From Methylacidiphilum kamchatkense Kam1 (GTDB lineage Bacteria; Verrucomicrobiota; Verrucomicrobiia; Methylacidiphilales; Methylacidiphilaceae): a stretch of 64,000 nt of DNA. Of this stretch, positions 8,481 through 16,656 are shown piece after piece. Each line of letters starts with the position of its first letter. Positions within the stretch are counted from its first letter, which is position 1. The stretch is taken from NCBI RefSeq assembly GCF_007475525.1, contig NZ_CP037899.1, forward strand, positions 310,001-374,000. The letters run 5' to 3'. The position numbers were made by a program, and so were the translations under genes. The notes under the pieces are model-generated. The model did not search any database and was not told the DNA's origin. It saw nothing but the letters and a program-made list of their open reading frames with translations.

Positions 8481-9494
8481 ATGAATTTCGAACAGCTCTT
8501 GACTCAATGGAATGATCTTGTCCCCACGCTTCAAACTTTAAACCTTGCCTATCTTGGAGTAACCACTGGCGTTTTTGACGCTTTACATACCCACAGAAAG
8601 CTCTCCATAGAAAGTCTAGAAGAAAAAACCGGAATCGAATCTGAATATTTAAAGAGATTTTGTATGGCCGCATATGCTTTTGGATTTCTCGATAAAACGG
8701 AAGCTCTCTATTCTCTTTCTTCGTTGGGGCAGCTCTTTGTCGATGAAAATACCAAGCAGAAGGTGCTTCCTGCTGTGTTTCAATCCGTTTTCTATCCTTT
8801 GATGACTTCTCAAATCTTGAAGTTCGCCAAAACAGGAGGACATCTCCACACCTTTCCGCCATTTGAAGATCCTGGGGTTTTTCCATGGATGTGGGCCATG
8901 ATGGAGCATAAGTTTTCTTCTCTCTTCCTGAATGAAGTGCTGCCGAAGATTCCTTTTATTGAAGAGATTGACCGGCAGGGAGGGGTGGTTGTGGATATTG
9001 GCTGTGGCAATGGGTGGCTTTTAAGAAGCCTTGCAAAAAGATTTTCAAAACTCAAAGGGATTGGTATCGATGTAAGCAGAGAAGGAGTGGAGCAAGCACA
9101 GGCACTTTCTGCAGGGCAAAAAGAAAGACTCCAATTTATTTTTGCAGACTTTTTTGCATGTTCTTTGCCTCCAAAAGTTTCTTTGTTTACTTTTAGCCGT
9201 ACCCTGCACCACTTGTGGTCAGAAAAAAGTCGGCTCGTTGAAAAATTAGCTGCCCATCTAGATTCAGATTCGAAGGTTTTGGTTTGGGAACCTCTTTGGC
9301 CAGAAAAACTGGATTACCTTAAGCAAGAAAAAATAAAACCCATTGCTTTTCAAAATTTGCATGAAAATGTGGAAGGGAATCGATTACTTGGAGCGAACGA
9401 AATAGAAGGATTTCTGGAAGCATGCGGGTTGTCTGTTAAAAAATTCCTGCTGGAAAATGGCCTAGATGCAATCTTCATTGGGACTAAGGATTGA
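8481..9494 (+). CDS. SAM-dependent O-methyltransferase-like protein
   Basis: A 337-residue class I methyltransferase. Residues about 10-85 resemble the winged-helix dimerisation domain of small-molecule O-methyltransferases (LAYLGVTTGVFDALHTHRKL, then LSSLGQLFVDE). The SAM-binding motif I VVDIGCGNGWLLRSL is near residue 170, followed by GIGIDVSREGVEQA and FTFSRTLHHLWSE. The substrate is unknown. The glucokinase gene starts 3 bp after its stop, so the two are probably co-transcribed. Confidence 0.8.
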   Translation: MNFEQLLTQWNDLVPTLQTLNLAYLGVTTGVFDALHTHRKLSIESLEEKTGIESEYLKRFCMAAYAFGFLDKTEALYSLSSLGQLFVDENTKQKVLPAVFQSVFYPLMTSQILKFAKTGGHLHTFPPFEDPGVFPWMWAMMEHKFSSLFLNEVLPKIPFIEEIDRQGGVVVDIGCGNGWLLRSLAKRFSKLKGIGIDVSREGVEQAQALSAGQKERLQFIFADFFACSLPPKVSLFTFSRTLHHLWSEKSRLVEKLAAHLDSDSKVLVWEPLWPEKLDYLKQEKIKPIAFQNLHENVEGNRLLGANEIEGFLEACGLSVKKFLLENGLDAIFIGTKD

Positions 9495-9497
9495 ATC

Positions 9498-10490
9498 ATG
9501 ATACTTGTTGGAGATATAGGAGGAACGCATATCCGACTTGCGCTTTTTGAGTCTGTCGATTCTAAAGAATCTCTTTGGCATGTTGAGTATTTCAAGAGTA
9601 AAGAGGTGTCCGATTTTCAACAGCTCGTGGGAGAGTATTTAAAAAAGACGAAGGTTGTGCCGCAAGCGGCCTGTTTTGGTTTTCCTGGTCCTGTCATCGA
9701 TGGGAAAGTCCAGCTGACGAATTTACCCTGGTCGATTGAAATCGAAAAGCTCAGCGAAGTCTGTGGGACAAAGCATACTTTTCTAATAAATGACCTAGAA
9801 GCTGCTGCTTATGGAATCACTGTTTTAGGGGCTAAAGATAGCGTTATTATTCAGGATGGAAAAGCCTCCAGCAAAGGTTGTAAAGCATTGATTGCACCTG
9901 GCACAGGCCTTGGAGAAGCAGGCTTAAGATGGGAAAATGGACGGTATGTCCCTTTCCCTTCTGAAGGCGCGCATGTTGATTTTGCTCCAAGGAATGAATT
10001 AGAAATTGGCTTGTTTAGGTATTTGCATCGTCTCTTTGGACATGTGAGTTATGAAAGGGTGCTTTCAGGACCTGGTCTTTTAAATATTTATCGCTATTTG
10101 CAATCAACTGAAAGGGAATATTTGCAAAAAATAGATGAAGAGATAGAAAAGAGTGAAGATCCTCCCCAATCTATCACTTCTCATGGTCTGGCCAAGGATT
10201 CTTCTTTGTGCGTTCAAACTCTCGATCTTTTCGTATCCTTACTTGGGGCTGAGGCTGGAAATTTAGCTCTGAAATTCTTAGCCTCTGGGGGAGTTTACAT
10301 TGCTGGGGGCATAGTCCCCCATATGGTAGAAAAATTAAAAGAACCTCTTTTTATCGAATCATTCTGTGATAAAGGACGACTTTCTTATTTTCTGAAGACT
10401 ATACCAATCATTGTGGTAGTTACGCCCTTTTTAGGAATCTATGGGGCCTTACGTTATGTGCAAGAAACTGCTCTCTTAAGACCGATCTAA
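9498..10490 (+). CDS. glk: Glucokinase
   Basis: A 330-residue protein of the bacterial Glk (PF02685) family, which phosphorylates glucose to glucose-6-phosphate with ATP. Visible motifs are the phosphate-1 loop VGDIGGTHIRLALF at residues 4-17, the catalytic Asp in FLINDLEAAAYG, IAPGTGLGEAGL, SEGAHVDFAP, GPGLLNIYRYL and the adenosine motif GGVYIAGGIVPH. The length matches the family (about 320). In a one-carbon organism it probably serves glycogen and trehalose turnover, consistent with GlgE and maltokinase 7 kb away (inference). Confidence 0.9.
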   Translation: MILVGDIGGTHIRLALFESVDSKESLWHVEYFKSKEVSDFQQLVGEYLKKTKVVPQAACFGFPGPVIDGKVQLTNLPWSIEIEKLSEVCGTKHTFLINDLEAAAYGITVLGAKDSVIIQDGKASSKGCKALIAPGTGLGEAGLRWENGRYVPFPSEGAHVDFAPRNELEIGLFRYLHRLFGHVSYERVLSGPGLLNIYRYLQSTEREYLQKIDEEIEKSEDPPQSITSHGLAKDSSLCVQTLDLFVSLLGAEAGNLALKFLASGGVYIAGGIVPHMVEKLKEPLFIESFCDKGRLSYFLKTIPIIVVVTPFLGIYGALRYVQETALLRPI

Positions 10491-10745
10491 CACTTTGTGA
10501 AAGTCCTTTTAGCGCTCGTTTCCCTTTGCTTGAAGAATAGATTTACTCAGATCCGAAAACTGGTGCTTGATGAGAAGGAATGATTGGCTAGGATCCTCAA
10601 ACTGTTGTAGCCTGTAGCCTGGAGCTAAAAGTAACCCATGATGTATAGCCAGTTGCCACTTATAGTTTGCTTCTCTGCTAGAAAACCATTTTTTCTGCAG
10701 CTATGAAAATACCAACTTGGACAGACAGTTTGTTGATTCTATTCA

Positions 10746-11460
10746 TTAGTGACAATGTGCGCATGTCCAATAACTGCCCCCTCCATCCCGTATGTCGACA
10801 GCAGAAAAACCTGTCCCATATCTTAATACTATTTCTAGTTCTTCTTTGGCATAGAAATAATGCCAATGAGTTTTTTTCCCAGTAATTTGGCGTTTTATTT
10901 CCTCGAACCATTTTTCTTGATTCATTTCTTGAAGCACAAAACTTTGAAAGGAAAAGATCTGAAAAATGGCAAAGCCCGAAGGCTTAAGAAGGCGTTTGAT
11001 TTCAAAAAATAAATTATAAACAAACGGTTTAGGAATATGTTGTAGTGCTGCAACACTAAAGATAAGATCGATGCTTTGATCAGGAAGAGGGATATGGACT
11101 CCATCATAGTGAAGGAAGCAAAAGGGTGGTTTTTTTCTGTAGCCTTTTTTCTGCCTTAGCAATCATGTTTTGAGCAATATCTAGCCCTATAATAGATTGG
11201 GCAGGAGTGGAGTGGGCTAGCAATGCCCGATGCAGTGCTTCCATAATATACCCAAGGCCAGATCCAATCTCGAGGATGACGCCATTTGTAGGAAACTGGA
11301 TATAAGGAAAAAGATTGAAAGCAATATTTACATAGCTATCCGCCCGCTCAGTAAGTTTCTCTTTTGGAACTCCATCGTGAATGCGTGCTTCGACACTTTC
11401 CATAGACTCATTTGGATCATCCCAAACAGCAGCAGCTTTTCTTAAAAGTTCATTGCTCAT
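10746..11460 (-). CDS. SAM-dependent methyltransferase, interrupted by a frameshift
   Basis: Two overlapping minus-strand frames (11460-11104 and 11162-10746) make one class I methyltransferase of about 237 residues. The first carries the SAM motif ILEIGSGLGYIMEALH and IIGLDIAQNMIAKAEKR. The second continues with FLHYDGVHIPLPDQSIDLIF and LQHIPKPFVYNLFFEIKRLL, the expected motif II/III region. The switch falls at a run of seven T (11130-11136 on +, seven A in the gene). Removing one base makes a single frame. This is a sequencing error, a recent mutation or a slippage site. It resembles small methyltransferases such as UbiE/Methyltransf_11, and the substrate is unknown. Confidence 0.7.
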
Positions 11461-11481
11461 TGTCCCACCCCTCTTTTATAC

Positions 11482-11505
11482 CATAGCTATGATGCCATAG
11501 TTATG
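11482..11505. promoter_or_regulatory. Paired 10-bp palindromes upstream of methyltransferase
   Basis: CATAGCTATG (11482-11491, a perfect palindrome) and CATAGTTATG (11496-11505, one mismatch) are repeated in direct register 14 bp apart. They lie 22 bp upstream of the methyltransferase start. The paired layout resembles an operator for a dimeric regulator. No regulator can be assigned. Confidence 0.3.
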
Positions 11506-11598
11506 AAAAAATTGAAACTCATTAGCAAGCACTGGGGCCACTTTACATTCTGCTCTTCAATGGAGGTGGATTTCGAGGTAGACTTTGGAAGAAAAAAC

Positions 11599-11684
11599 TG
11601 CCCTCGGCGGGACTCGAACCCGCACGAACCTATTCGGTTCACAGGATTTTAAGTCCTGTGCGTCTGCCATTCCGCCACGAGGGC
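11599..11684 (-). tRNA. tRNA-Leu(UAA)
   Basis: An 86-nt class II tRNA on the minus strand. The acceptor stem GCCCTCG/CGAGGGC pairs perfectly and the discriminator is A. The anticodon stem is CAGGA/TCCTG with loop CTTAAAA, giving anticodon UAA. A long variable arm follows, and the T arm is CGGGTTCGAGTCCCG. CCA is not encoded. Confidence 0.95.
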
Positions 11685-11812
11685 TATGAAAATGTTCTTC
11701 TCAGAAGTTATTTATTTTGCTTTTATACCCAATCGATTACAACCAAAATTTCTAGAAAAGGCTCTTTCCTTTTTCATGTATCAAAATTGGTTTTTTCAAA
11801 ATCCCCCTCTTC

Positions 11813-12292
11813 CTATTTGGTACTCTTTGTATTGAATGTGGCGTAGCGTTGCCAGGATTTGATTAGGGTGATTTTATCTGGCAGGGTTTGCAAAATCCTT
11901 TTTCTTGTCTCATCAACGTCAAGCAAGGGTTCTTTTCTTGCAACTGCCACTTCTTGAGTTGTGTATTTTTGAAATTTTCTTTTAGTCTGACCAAAATTCA
12001 AAATAAGCCAGTTTAACAGCTCTGCAAGGGCATCATCGGGTATTGAAGAAAAAGCAACCCCAGGAACTTGGATGACATATTTTCTGCCCTCAGGACTTAG
12101 GAGGAAAAAGTCGATCGTTTGGGCAATTTGAGGAGAGACCCCAGCGATTCCTTCTCCTTTTAATCCATGACAGCCTGCACAGTGAAGGAAATATAGTGCC
12201 TGTTCTCTTGGTATGGCTAACAACATTTGTGAGGAAATGGAAAAAAAAGCTAAAGCAGAAAAAAATACAATAGGCAATAAACTCCTCGCCAT
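11813..12292 (-). CDS. Monohaem cytochrome c of the methylamine dehydrogenase operon
   Basis: I place the start at the ATG at 12292. It has GAGG just upstream and opens a good signal peptide (ARSLLPIVFFSALAFF, cleavage after MLLA). The frame is open up to an ATG at 12367, which overlaps the mauA stop by 4 bp and is the alternative. The haem motif is CAGCH, followed by GLKGEGIAG. Downstream, where class I cytochromes have the Met ligand, it reads PGVAFSSIPDDALAELLNW with no Met, so the distal ligand is unclear. It occupies the place normally held by mauC (amicyanin), so it probably accepts electrons from MauAB (inference). Confidence 0.75.
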   Translation of the reverse strand: MARSLLPIVFFSALAFFSISSQMLLAIPREQALYFLHCAGCHGLKGEGIAGVSPQIAQTIDFFLLSPEGRKYVIQVPGVAFSSIPDDALAELLNWLILNFGQTKRKFQKYTTQEVAVARKEPLLDVDETRKRILQTLPDKITLIKSWQRYATFNTKSTK

Positions 12293-12363
12293 GTCCTCAT
12301 GGAAGATTCCATACCATTTAGAGGGATACCATCGAAAAGGCAAAAAGAAGGCATTTTTCCTAT

Positions 12364-12906
12364 TCATTCATTAGGAGAATCTTGAGCTATTCCTAAGATG
12401 GAAGCTCCAGTACAATGATACATCATGTTCGGTGCTCCAAAACACCAGATCGTATCGTTATTCCGGTTGATTTGATAAACAGGCATTTCTGCTTCATTGG
12501 TCTGTCGACAGTAGCACCTCCCGCAGAATCCCTTTCCACAGCAATCCCTATACGAAATCAGATACTGTTTGCCATCCTGTGGATTTCTGCAGCTTCCGAC
12601 CCAGTGGGTTGGAGAAGGGAAGGTTCCCGGTGGGCAGGCCGTGACTCCTCCGCCACAACAGCTGCAAAGAAATCCGTCGATACTACAATATCTCCAGTAG
12701 GAGCAGGAAGACTCATTGTTTGTACTCTCTGTCAGTTCCTTCGTTTCTGGATCGGTGCTTTGTTTTTGAGTGCGTTCTATGGGAGCTGGTAGGAGTTTGC
12801 AGGCTGCTCCCAAAAATAAAGCCAAAGAAGTCAGAAAGCCCCGCCTTGAACCACGTAGGGCAAGACGGCGTGACCAGAACTCGACAAGCCGATCGATCCA
12901 ATTCAT
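12364..12906 (-). CDS. mauA: Methylamine dehydrogenase light chain (TTQ subunit)
   Basis: A 180-residue precursor of the small subunit of the periplasmic enzyme that oxidises methylamine to formaldehyde and ammonia. A long leader with a twin-arginine-like stretch (RRGFLTSLALFLGAA, residues 21-35) precedes the mature chain. The two Trp that form tryptophan tryptophylquinone are identifiable by comparison with the Paracoccus subunit: W102 in SPTHWVGSC and W154 in DTIWCFGA. The matching Asp residues are D77 (CSIDGF) and D121 (SYRDCCG). There are 14 Cys in the mature part, against 12 in Paracoccus from memory. It overlaps mauD and the next frame by 4 bp on each side. Confidence 0.93.
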   Translation of the reverse strand: MNWIDRLVEFWSRRLALRGSRRGFLTSLALFLGAACKLLPAPIERTQKQSTDPETKELTESTNNESSCSYWRYCSIDGFLCSCCGGGVTACPPGTFPSPTHWVGSCRNPQDGKQYLISYRDCCGKGFCGRCYCRQTNEAEMPVYQINRNNDTIWCFGAPNMMYHCTGASILGIAQDSPNE

Positions 12907-13559
12907 GCTGGTTGATTGGTGTTTTTATAGTCTGGGGATCTCGAAAAGCCTTTTTTGGAAAGGGACAGCTCTAGGCCTTCCTTTGATTCTTCTCTCTGAT
13001 TTTGAGCATGATGGAGCAATCCTTCTAGCTGCTCTAAATTGTTCACAAGTCCTTTTGCCATAACTTTCCCTTCTGCGTCAAGATAAATCGCGTAGGGCAG
13101 GGCACTCACTCCGAAGGCAACCCCAAGTTCTCTTGAAAGGACATAAGGGAATGGGGATAGGAATGTGGAGGCTCTGTACTGTTGATGGGCAGCAAGACTG
13201 TCTCCATCACTGGCAAAGATGATATCTAAATTGTGGAAGGATCGACTCAAAGAAGCTACACCTGGTAGAAGCTTCTTACAAATTGGACAGGAAGGAGAAA
13301 CAAATAATAGGAGGCTATTTTTTTTTAGAGGATGTTCCCCTCCGATTCGTACTTGAGGTCGATTCTGATCCACGTCTTTTAATTCGAACAATGGAGACTT
13401 TTCCCCAACCTTGATTCCTCCCTGAAATGACAAGGCCCCTAGTGGGGCGATCCTTTCGTGAAGGATGCCAATCTGTCGAGCAAGGGCAAGAACAACGAGG
13501 GCTAAAAAGCCGATTGCCACCCACGAAAGAATAAGAGAACCAATAAGCAGTTCAGTCAT
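12903..13559 (-). CDS. mauD: MauD, thiol-disulphide protein for MauA maturation
   Basis: A 218-residue protein with one N-terminal membrane anchor (LLIGSLILSWVAIGFLALVV) and a periplasmic thioredoxin-like domain. The active-site motif is CPICKKLLPG (CxxC). Then come FASDGDSLAAHQQYR and the cis-Pro segment GVSALPYAIYLDAEG. MauD is needed to form the many disulphides of MauA. It overlaps mauE by 8 bp and mauA by 4 bp, so translation is probably coupled. Confidence 0.9.
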   Translation of the reverse strand: MTELLIGSLILSWVAIGFLALVVLALARQIGILHERIAPLGALSFQGGIKVGEKSPLFELKDVDQNRPQVRIGGEHPLKKNSLLLFVSPSCPICKKLLPGVASLSRSFHNLDIIFASDGDSLAAHQQYRASTFLSPFPYVLSRELGVAFGVSALPYAIYLDAEGKVMAKGLVNNLEQLEGLLHHAQNQREESKEGLELSLSKKGFSRSPDYKNTNQPA

Positions 13560-14094
13560 AAAGCATCTTTTTTTTCAATAAAGGTTGAGCAGCATTGGTA
13601 ATGATTTGGTTCCAACCTGAAAAAATGATGAAAAAAACAGTACCCATCCAAAAAGAAAATATTCGTTCCCAGAATGTGGGAAACCGAGGAGCTAAAGGAA
13701 GAAGATAGAGAAGGACCAAGATACTGCATAAAATAAAATTTCTAGCAAGAATCATCCATGAGTAGGCCTCTGTTGAAGGGCCAAAACAGCCGCAATCGAT
13801 CGTTTTATGTCCCCGAAGCAGATTAACTAAAACAGCTAATGAAAAGCTTATTAAAAGGCCGAGTGCTAAAGAAACACCAGCTTGCTTAGGGATAAAAAGA
13901 AAAGAGCCGGCTGCTCCCATTTCAAAGAGGAGAATGAGGATCGATAAAGGAACGACAAGGTACCTTGGCAAAAGTTGGTAGCCTTCTACGGATCGAGTAA
14001 AAGGAGAAAAATGGAGCATCTTTTGGATGGCAGAATACAGAAAAAGGTCAAAGAAAAAATACTCAATAGTATTTTGTAGGATGGGATTATTCAT
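13552..14094 (-). CDS. mauE: MauE, membrane partner of MauD
   Basis: A 180-residue integral membrane protein with four or five hydrophobic segments. The signature GHKTIDCGCFGPSTEAYSW carries the conserved CGCFG Cys pair of MauE/DoxX-like proteins, which are thought to hand reducing or oxidising equivalents to MauD. The gene lies 5 bp after mauB and overlaps mauD by 8 bp, matching the mauB-E-D-A order of methylotrophs. Confidence 0.88.
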   Translation of the reverse strand: MNNPILQNTIEYFFFDLFLYSAIQKMLHFSPFTRSVEGYQLLPRYLVVPLSILILLFEMGAAGSFLFIPKQAGVSLALGLLISFSLAVLVNLLRGHKTIDCGCFGPSTEAYSWMILARNFILCSILVLLYLLPLAPRFPTFWERIFSFWMGTVFFIIFSGWNQIITNAAQPLLKKKMLYD

Positions 14095-14099
14095 TTTCT

Positions 14100-15197
14100 T
14101 TAGCCATCATAACCTATAAGTAGGAGGGCTTCTTCTCCTAATTCTTCTATCGCTGCGGTTTTGGTTCCATTGCGAAGATCGTAAATATCCAAATAGGCTT
14201 TACGACAAAGACCGCAGAGTAAAGTTTCTTCTTTGGCTACGATGCGAATGGAATCTACCGGTCGGTCTAAAGCTATTTTTCTTTTGACCACCCCATCGGC
14301 TCTTCCAATTTCCCAAACTTCGGTTCCACTGTCCTTATGCTTTCCCTTGGCTGCTTTGTGCATAAGAATGTAAAAATATCTTTCCTCTGGATCGCAACTC
14401 AAAAGCTGCCAACCACAGGGTCTCCAGCCACTACCAGAAGCTATATTCCATTTTTGTTCCCATGTTGCACTTAATCCAGAAAGACTCAAAGACAAAAGCA
14501 TCCCTTCGTAGGAAACGAAATAGTATTGGTTTGTGCTTTTCAGATAGATCCCATGCTCGAATATAGGATCAGCCAAGGAAAAACCAGGGAAAATACGCTT
14601 TTTTTCTTCTACCTGACCTTCTTTGTTTAATGAAAGAAGCAATAGGCCTCCATCCTGTCCAATCATTGCAAAACGTCTAGTTTCATACGGATAAAGCAGA
14701 ACATAACCTGGAGTGGGAATCTCCATAACGAGTTTTTGTTGGTGCAGATCGACCACACTGACCGAACTAGCTGGGCTAATATTGCATACAAGAAGGAAAC
14801 GGTTATCACCACTCAATGCTTGAGTGTTTTTTTTAATCACACAAAGGAAGCGTTTTGGAGGGATTTCTATTTCGTGGAGGACCGATAGAGTTTTCGTATC
14901 ATAGACAGTGATTACATCGGTTCTAATGCCTCTTGTTCCTCTACTATAAAATGTTTCTACAGCATAGAGAAACTTACGGTCAGAACTAAGAACAATATTG
15001 CCCATATAGCCAAGATCGATCATTCCAAGAACTTTTTTCATTGGGACATCGATTAAAAAAGCCTTACGATTGGCTACAGTAAAGAGCTGATCTACTGAAG
15101 GTTGAGGAAGAGAAACAGTGGTGAAAGTTTCTATAGCAAAATCCTTTCTTCTGTCTAAGGTCCCAACTATACTCCTAGGATATATGTATTGGCCCAC
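14100..15197 (-). CDS. mauB: Methylamine dehydrogenase heavy chain
   Basis: A 365-residue beta-propeller subunit that pairs with MauA. Recognisable parts are KVLGMIDLGYMGNIVLSSD, DVITVYDTKTLSVLHEIEIP, the Cys-containing LLVCNISPASSVSVVD, SYEGMLLSLSLSG, WRPCGWQLLSCDPEERYFY and VDSIRIVAKEETLLCGLC. The first start found is a GTG at 15197, and no signal peptide is visible even though the enzyme works in the periplasm. The frame stays open about 15 codons further upstream before a TAA. The true start or an error in the N-terminal region therefore needs checking. It is the first gene of the mau operon. Confidence 0.85.
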   Translation of the reverse strand: MGQYIYPRSIVGTLDRRKDFAIETFTTVSLPQPSVDQLFTVANRKAFLIDVPMKKVLGMIDLGYMGNIVLSSDRKFLYAVETFYSRGTRGIRTDVITVYDTKTLSVLHEIEIPPKRFLCVIKKNTQALSGDNRFLLVCNISPASSVSVVDLHQQKLVMEIPTPGYVLLYPYETRRFAMIGQDGGLLLLSLNKEGQVEEKKRIFPGFSLADPIFEHGIYLKSTNQYYFVSYEGMLLSLSLSGLSATWEQKWNIASGSGWRPCGWQLLSCDPEERYFYILMHKAAKGKHKDSGTEVWEIGRADGVVKRKIALDRPVDSIRIVAKEETLLCGLCRKAYLDIYDLRNGTKTAAIEELGEEALLLIGYDG

Positions 15198-15492
15198 TGT
15201 CTTGACACCTAGGAATCGGTGGGGCAGGTTTCGTTCTTTAATACTTTATTCTACAACTCCTAGCTGCCTCCCTCTATTTTGGATGGTTCCAATGGAAGCC
15301 ACCCTCCATATTCTTAAAACAATTTTTCGTTCTGTCAAAAATATCTTGTTGGAAAAGTAATCACTGCTTTCTACTCACTGAGCTAGTTTAAATCCAGGTG
15401 CCCATCCTACCCTAAGGTTAGTTTCACTTTGGCTGAGTGAATAGAAAAAGATTGCTTTCCATTAAAATATTTGGCAAATAATCAAACCCAGT

Positions 15493-16088
15493 ATGGGTTC
15501 TAGATTCTCTGTTTATCTTTTGGTTGGCATTATCGCTTTTCTTTTTTTAGGTAGAACAGAGCAGCTTTTTGCAAAAGCTTCAAAAGAGCCTTGCAAAAAA
15601 ATTAAATCCTTTACTCCTCCATGTGCCAACAATGTCGTCATTGTTAATAAAAAAGAATTTGAATCGTCTTTACCAAAAAGAAGAAAAACATCAGGGGGAT
15701 GTGTGCTCGGGTAGTCCGCACATGCATTGAAAAACTTATTGGCAGACCATTAGATCGAAAGGATTATGCCAAGGAATATGGAGAAGCATTGGTTAAAACA
15801 GGATTATATAGGGAGCAGTCTCCACAAGCACAGCCAAGGGATTTCGATGTCCATATTCTTTATCCTAGGAAAAAAAGTCATTACGGACACATGGAGATCT
15901 ATTACAAAGGAAAATGGTATTCAGATTTTTATCAGAAAGCTTCCCTTTGGCAACTTTGGCCAAAGGAATATTCGAAGGTGAAACTTTATCGGCTTGCCTA
16001 TGAGAGAGTGGTTATCCCACCACAGAACTCTACCATTCAAAAAAGGAGCAAGCCTTCGACTCGCCTCGCACAATCTCCTGTGTACTAA
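15493..16088 (+). CDS. Secreted CHAP/NlpC-like hydrolase, interrupted by a frameshift
   Basis: Two frames (15493-15714 and 15699-16088) join into one protein of about 198 residues. The first supplies a signal peptide (VYLLVGIIAFLFLG, cleavage near LFAKA). The second supplies an MCARVVRTCIEKLIG segment with the Cys and helix typical of CHAP-like amidases, then the His strand YGHMEIYYKGKWYSDF. A run of five G (15694-15698) at the junction needs one more G to give SGGMCARVV in a single frame. The likely role is cell-wall or peptide hydrolysis in the periplasm. The family call rests on these two segments only. Confidence 0.5.
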
Positions 16089-16136
16089 TTTGTGGATTCA
16101 GGCTTTCTTCCTTTGATCTCCTAGAACTACAATAAA

Positions 16137-16520
16137 CTATGGATTTTTATTATCTTTTGTTTTATTGAAAAAGGGAGGATTTTGAAAAAAGTCTTTTATA
16201 TCTTTTAGCAATGCATCAGCTTTGGCTTTTGTAAAATCTGAACTTAATTCTGCTCTTTTCTTTTTCAAATCGTTTAAGCGCCTCTGATCTTCTTTTTTTG
16301 TTTCTCCCTCTTCTTTTGAAATTTGAGCTTCCAGCTTGTAGATTGCAGCATCGAGTTCGGCAAGAGCGGCTTGTGCTTCTTCTTTGTTTTCTTTTGTCGG
16401 ATTTTGCTTGTATTCTTCAATTTTATTTTTTGCAAAAGAAGCTTGTTGCTCTCCAGTGCATCCGCCTAAAGAAAGGAATGTCAATACTACGAACAGAAAT
16501 ATTTTCCAAAAGAAAGGCAT
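16137..16520 (-). CDS. Small helical lipoprotein
   Basis: A 127-residue predicted lipoprotein: signal peptide IFLFVVLTFLSLGGC with lipobox LGGC (Cys21), then a nearly all-helical, highly charged chain (AQAALAELDAAIYKLEAQIS, KKEDQRRLNDLKKKRAELS) that looks like a coiled coil. The C-terminus is Asn/Lys-rich. I do not recognise a family. It is probably envelope-associated. Confidence 0.65.
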   Translation of the reverse strand: MPFFWKIFLFVVLTFLSLGGCTGEQQASFAKNKIEEYKQNPTKENKEEAQAALAELDAAIYKLEAQISKEEGETKKEDQRRLNDLKKKRAELSSDFTKAKADALLKDIKDFFQNPPFFNKTKDNKNP

Positions 16521-16656
16521 CGAACTTATATGTTTTTTTTGGGTTTACTATATCAATGAAGAAAGAACAAGGGGAAGAATAACGATTTTAGAAAAAAAAA
16601 TAAAAGACGCTTTTAATTATAAATTTATTTCATATCATGAAAGTAAGGAACAAATT

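Noticed and set aside
15118-15360. 80-residue plus-strand frame near mauB
   Set aside because: It overlaps the start of mauB on the opposite strand, has no ribosome-binding site and looks non-coding.
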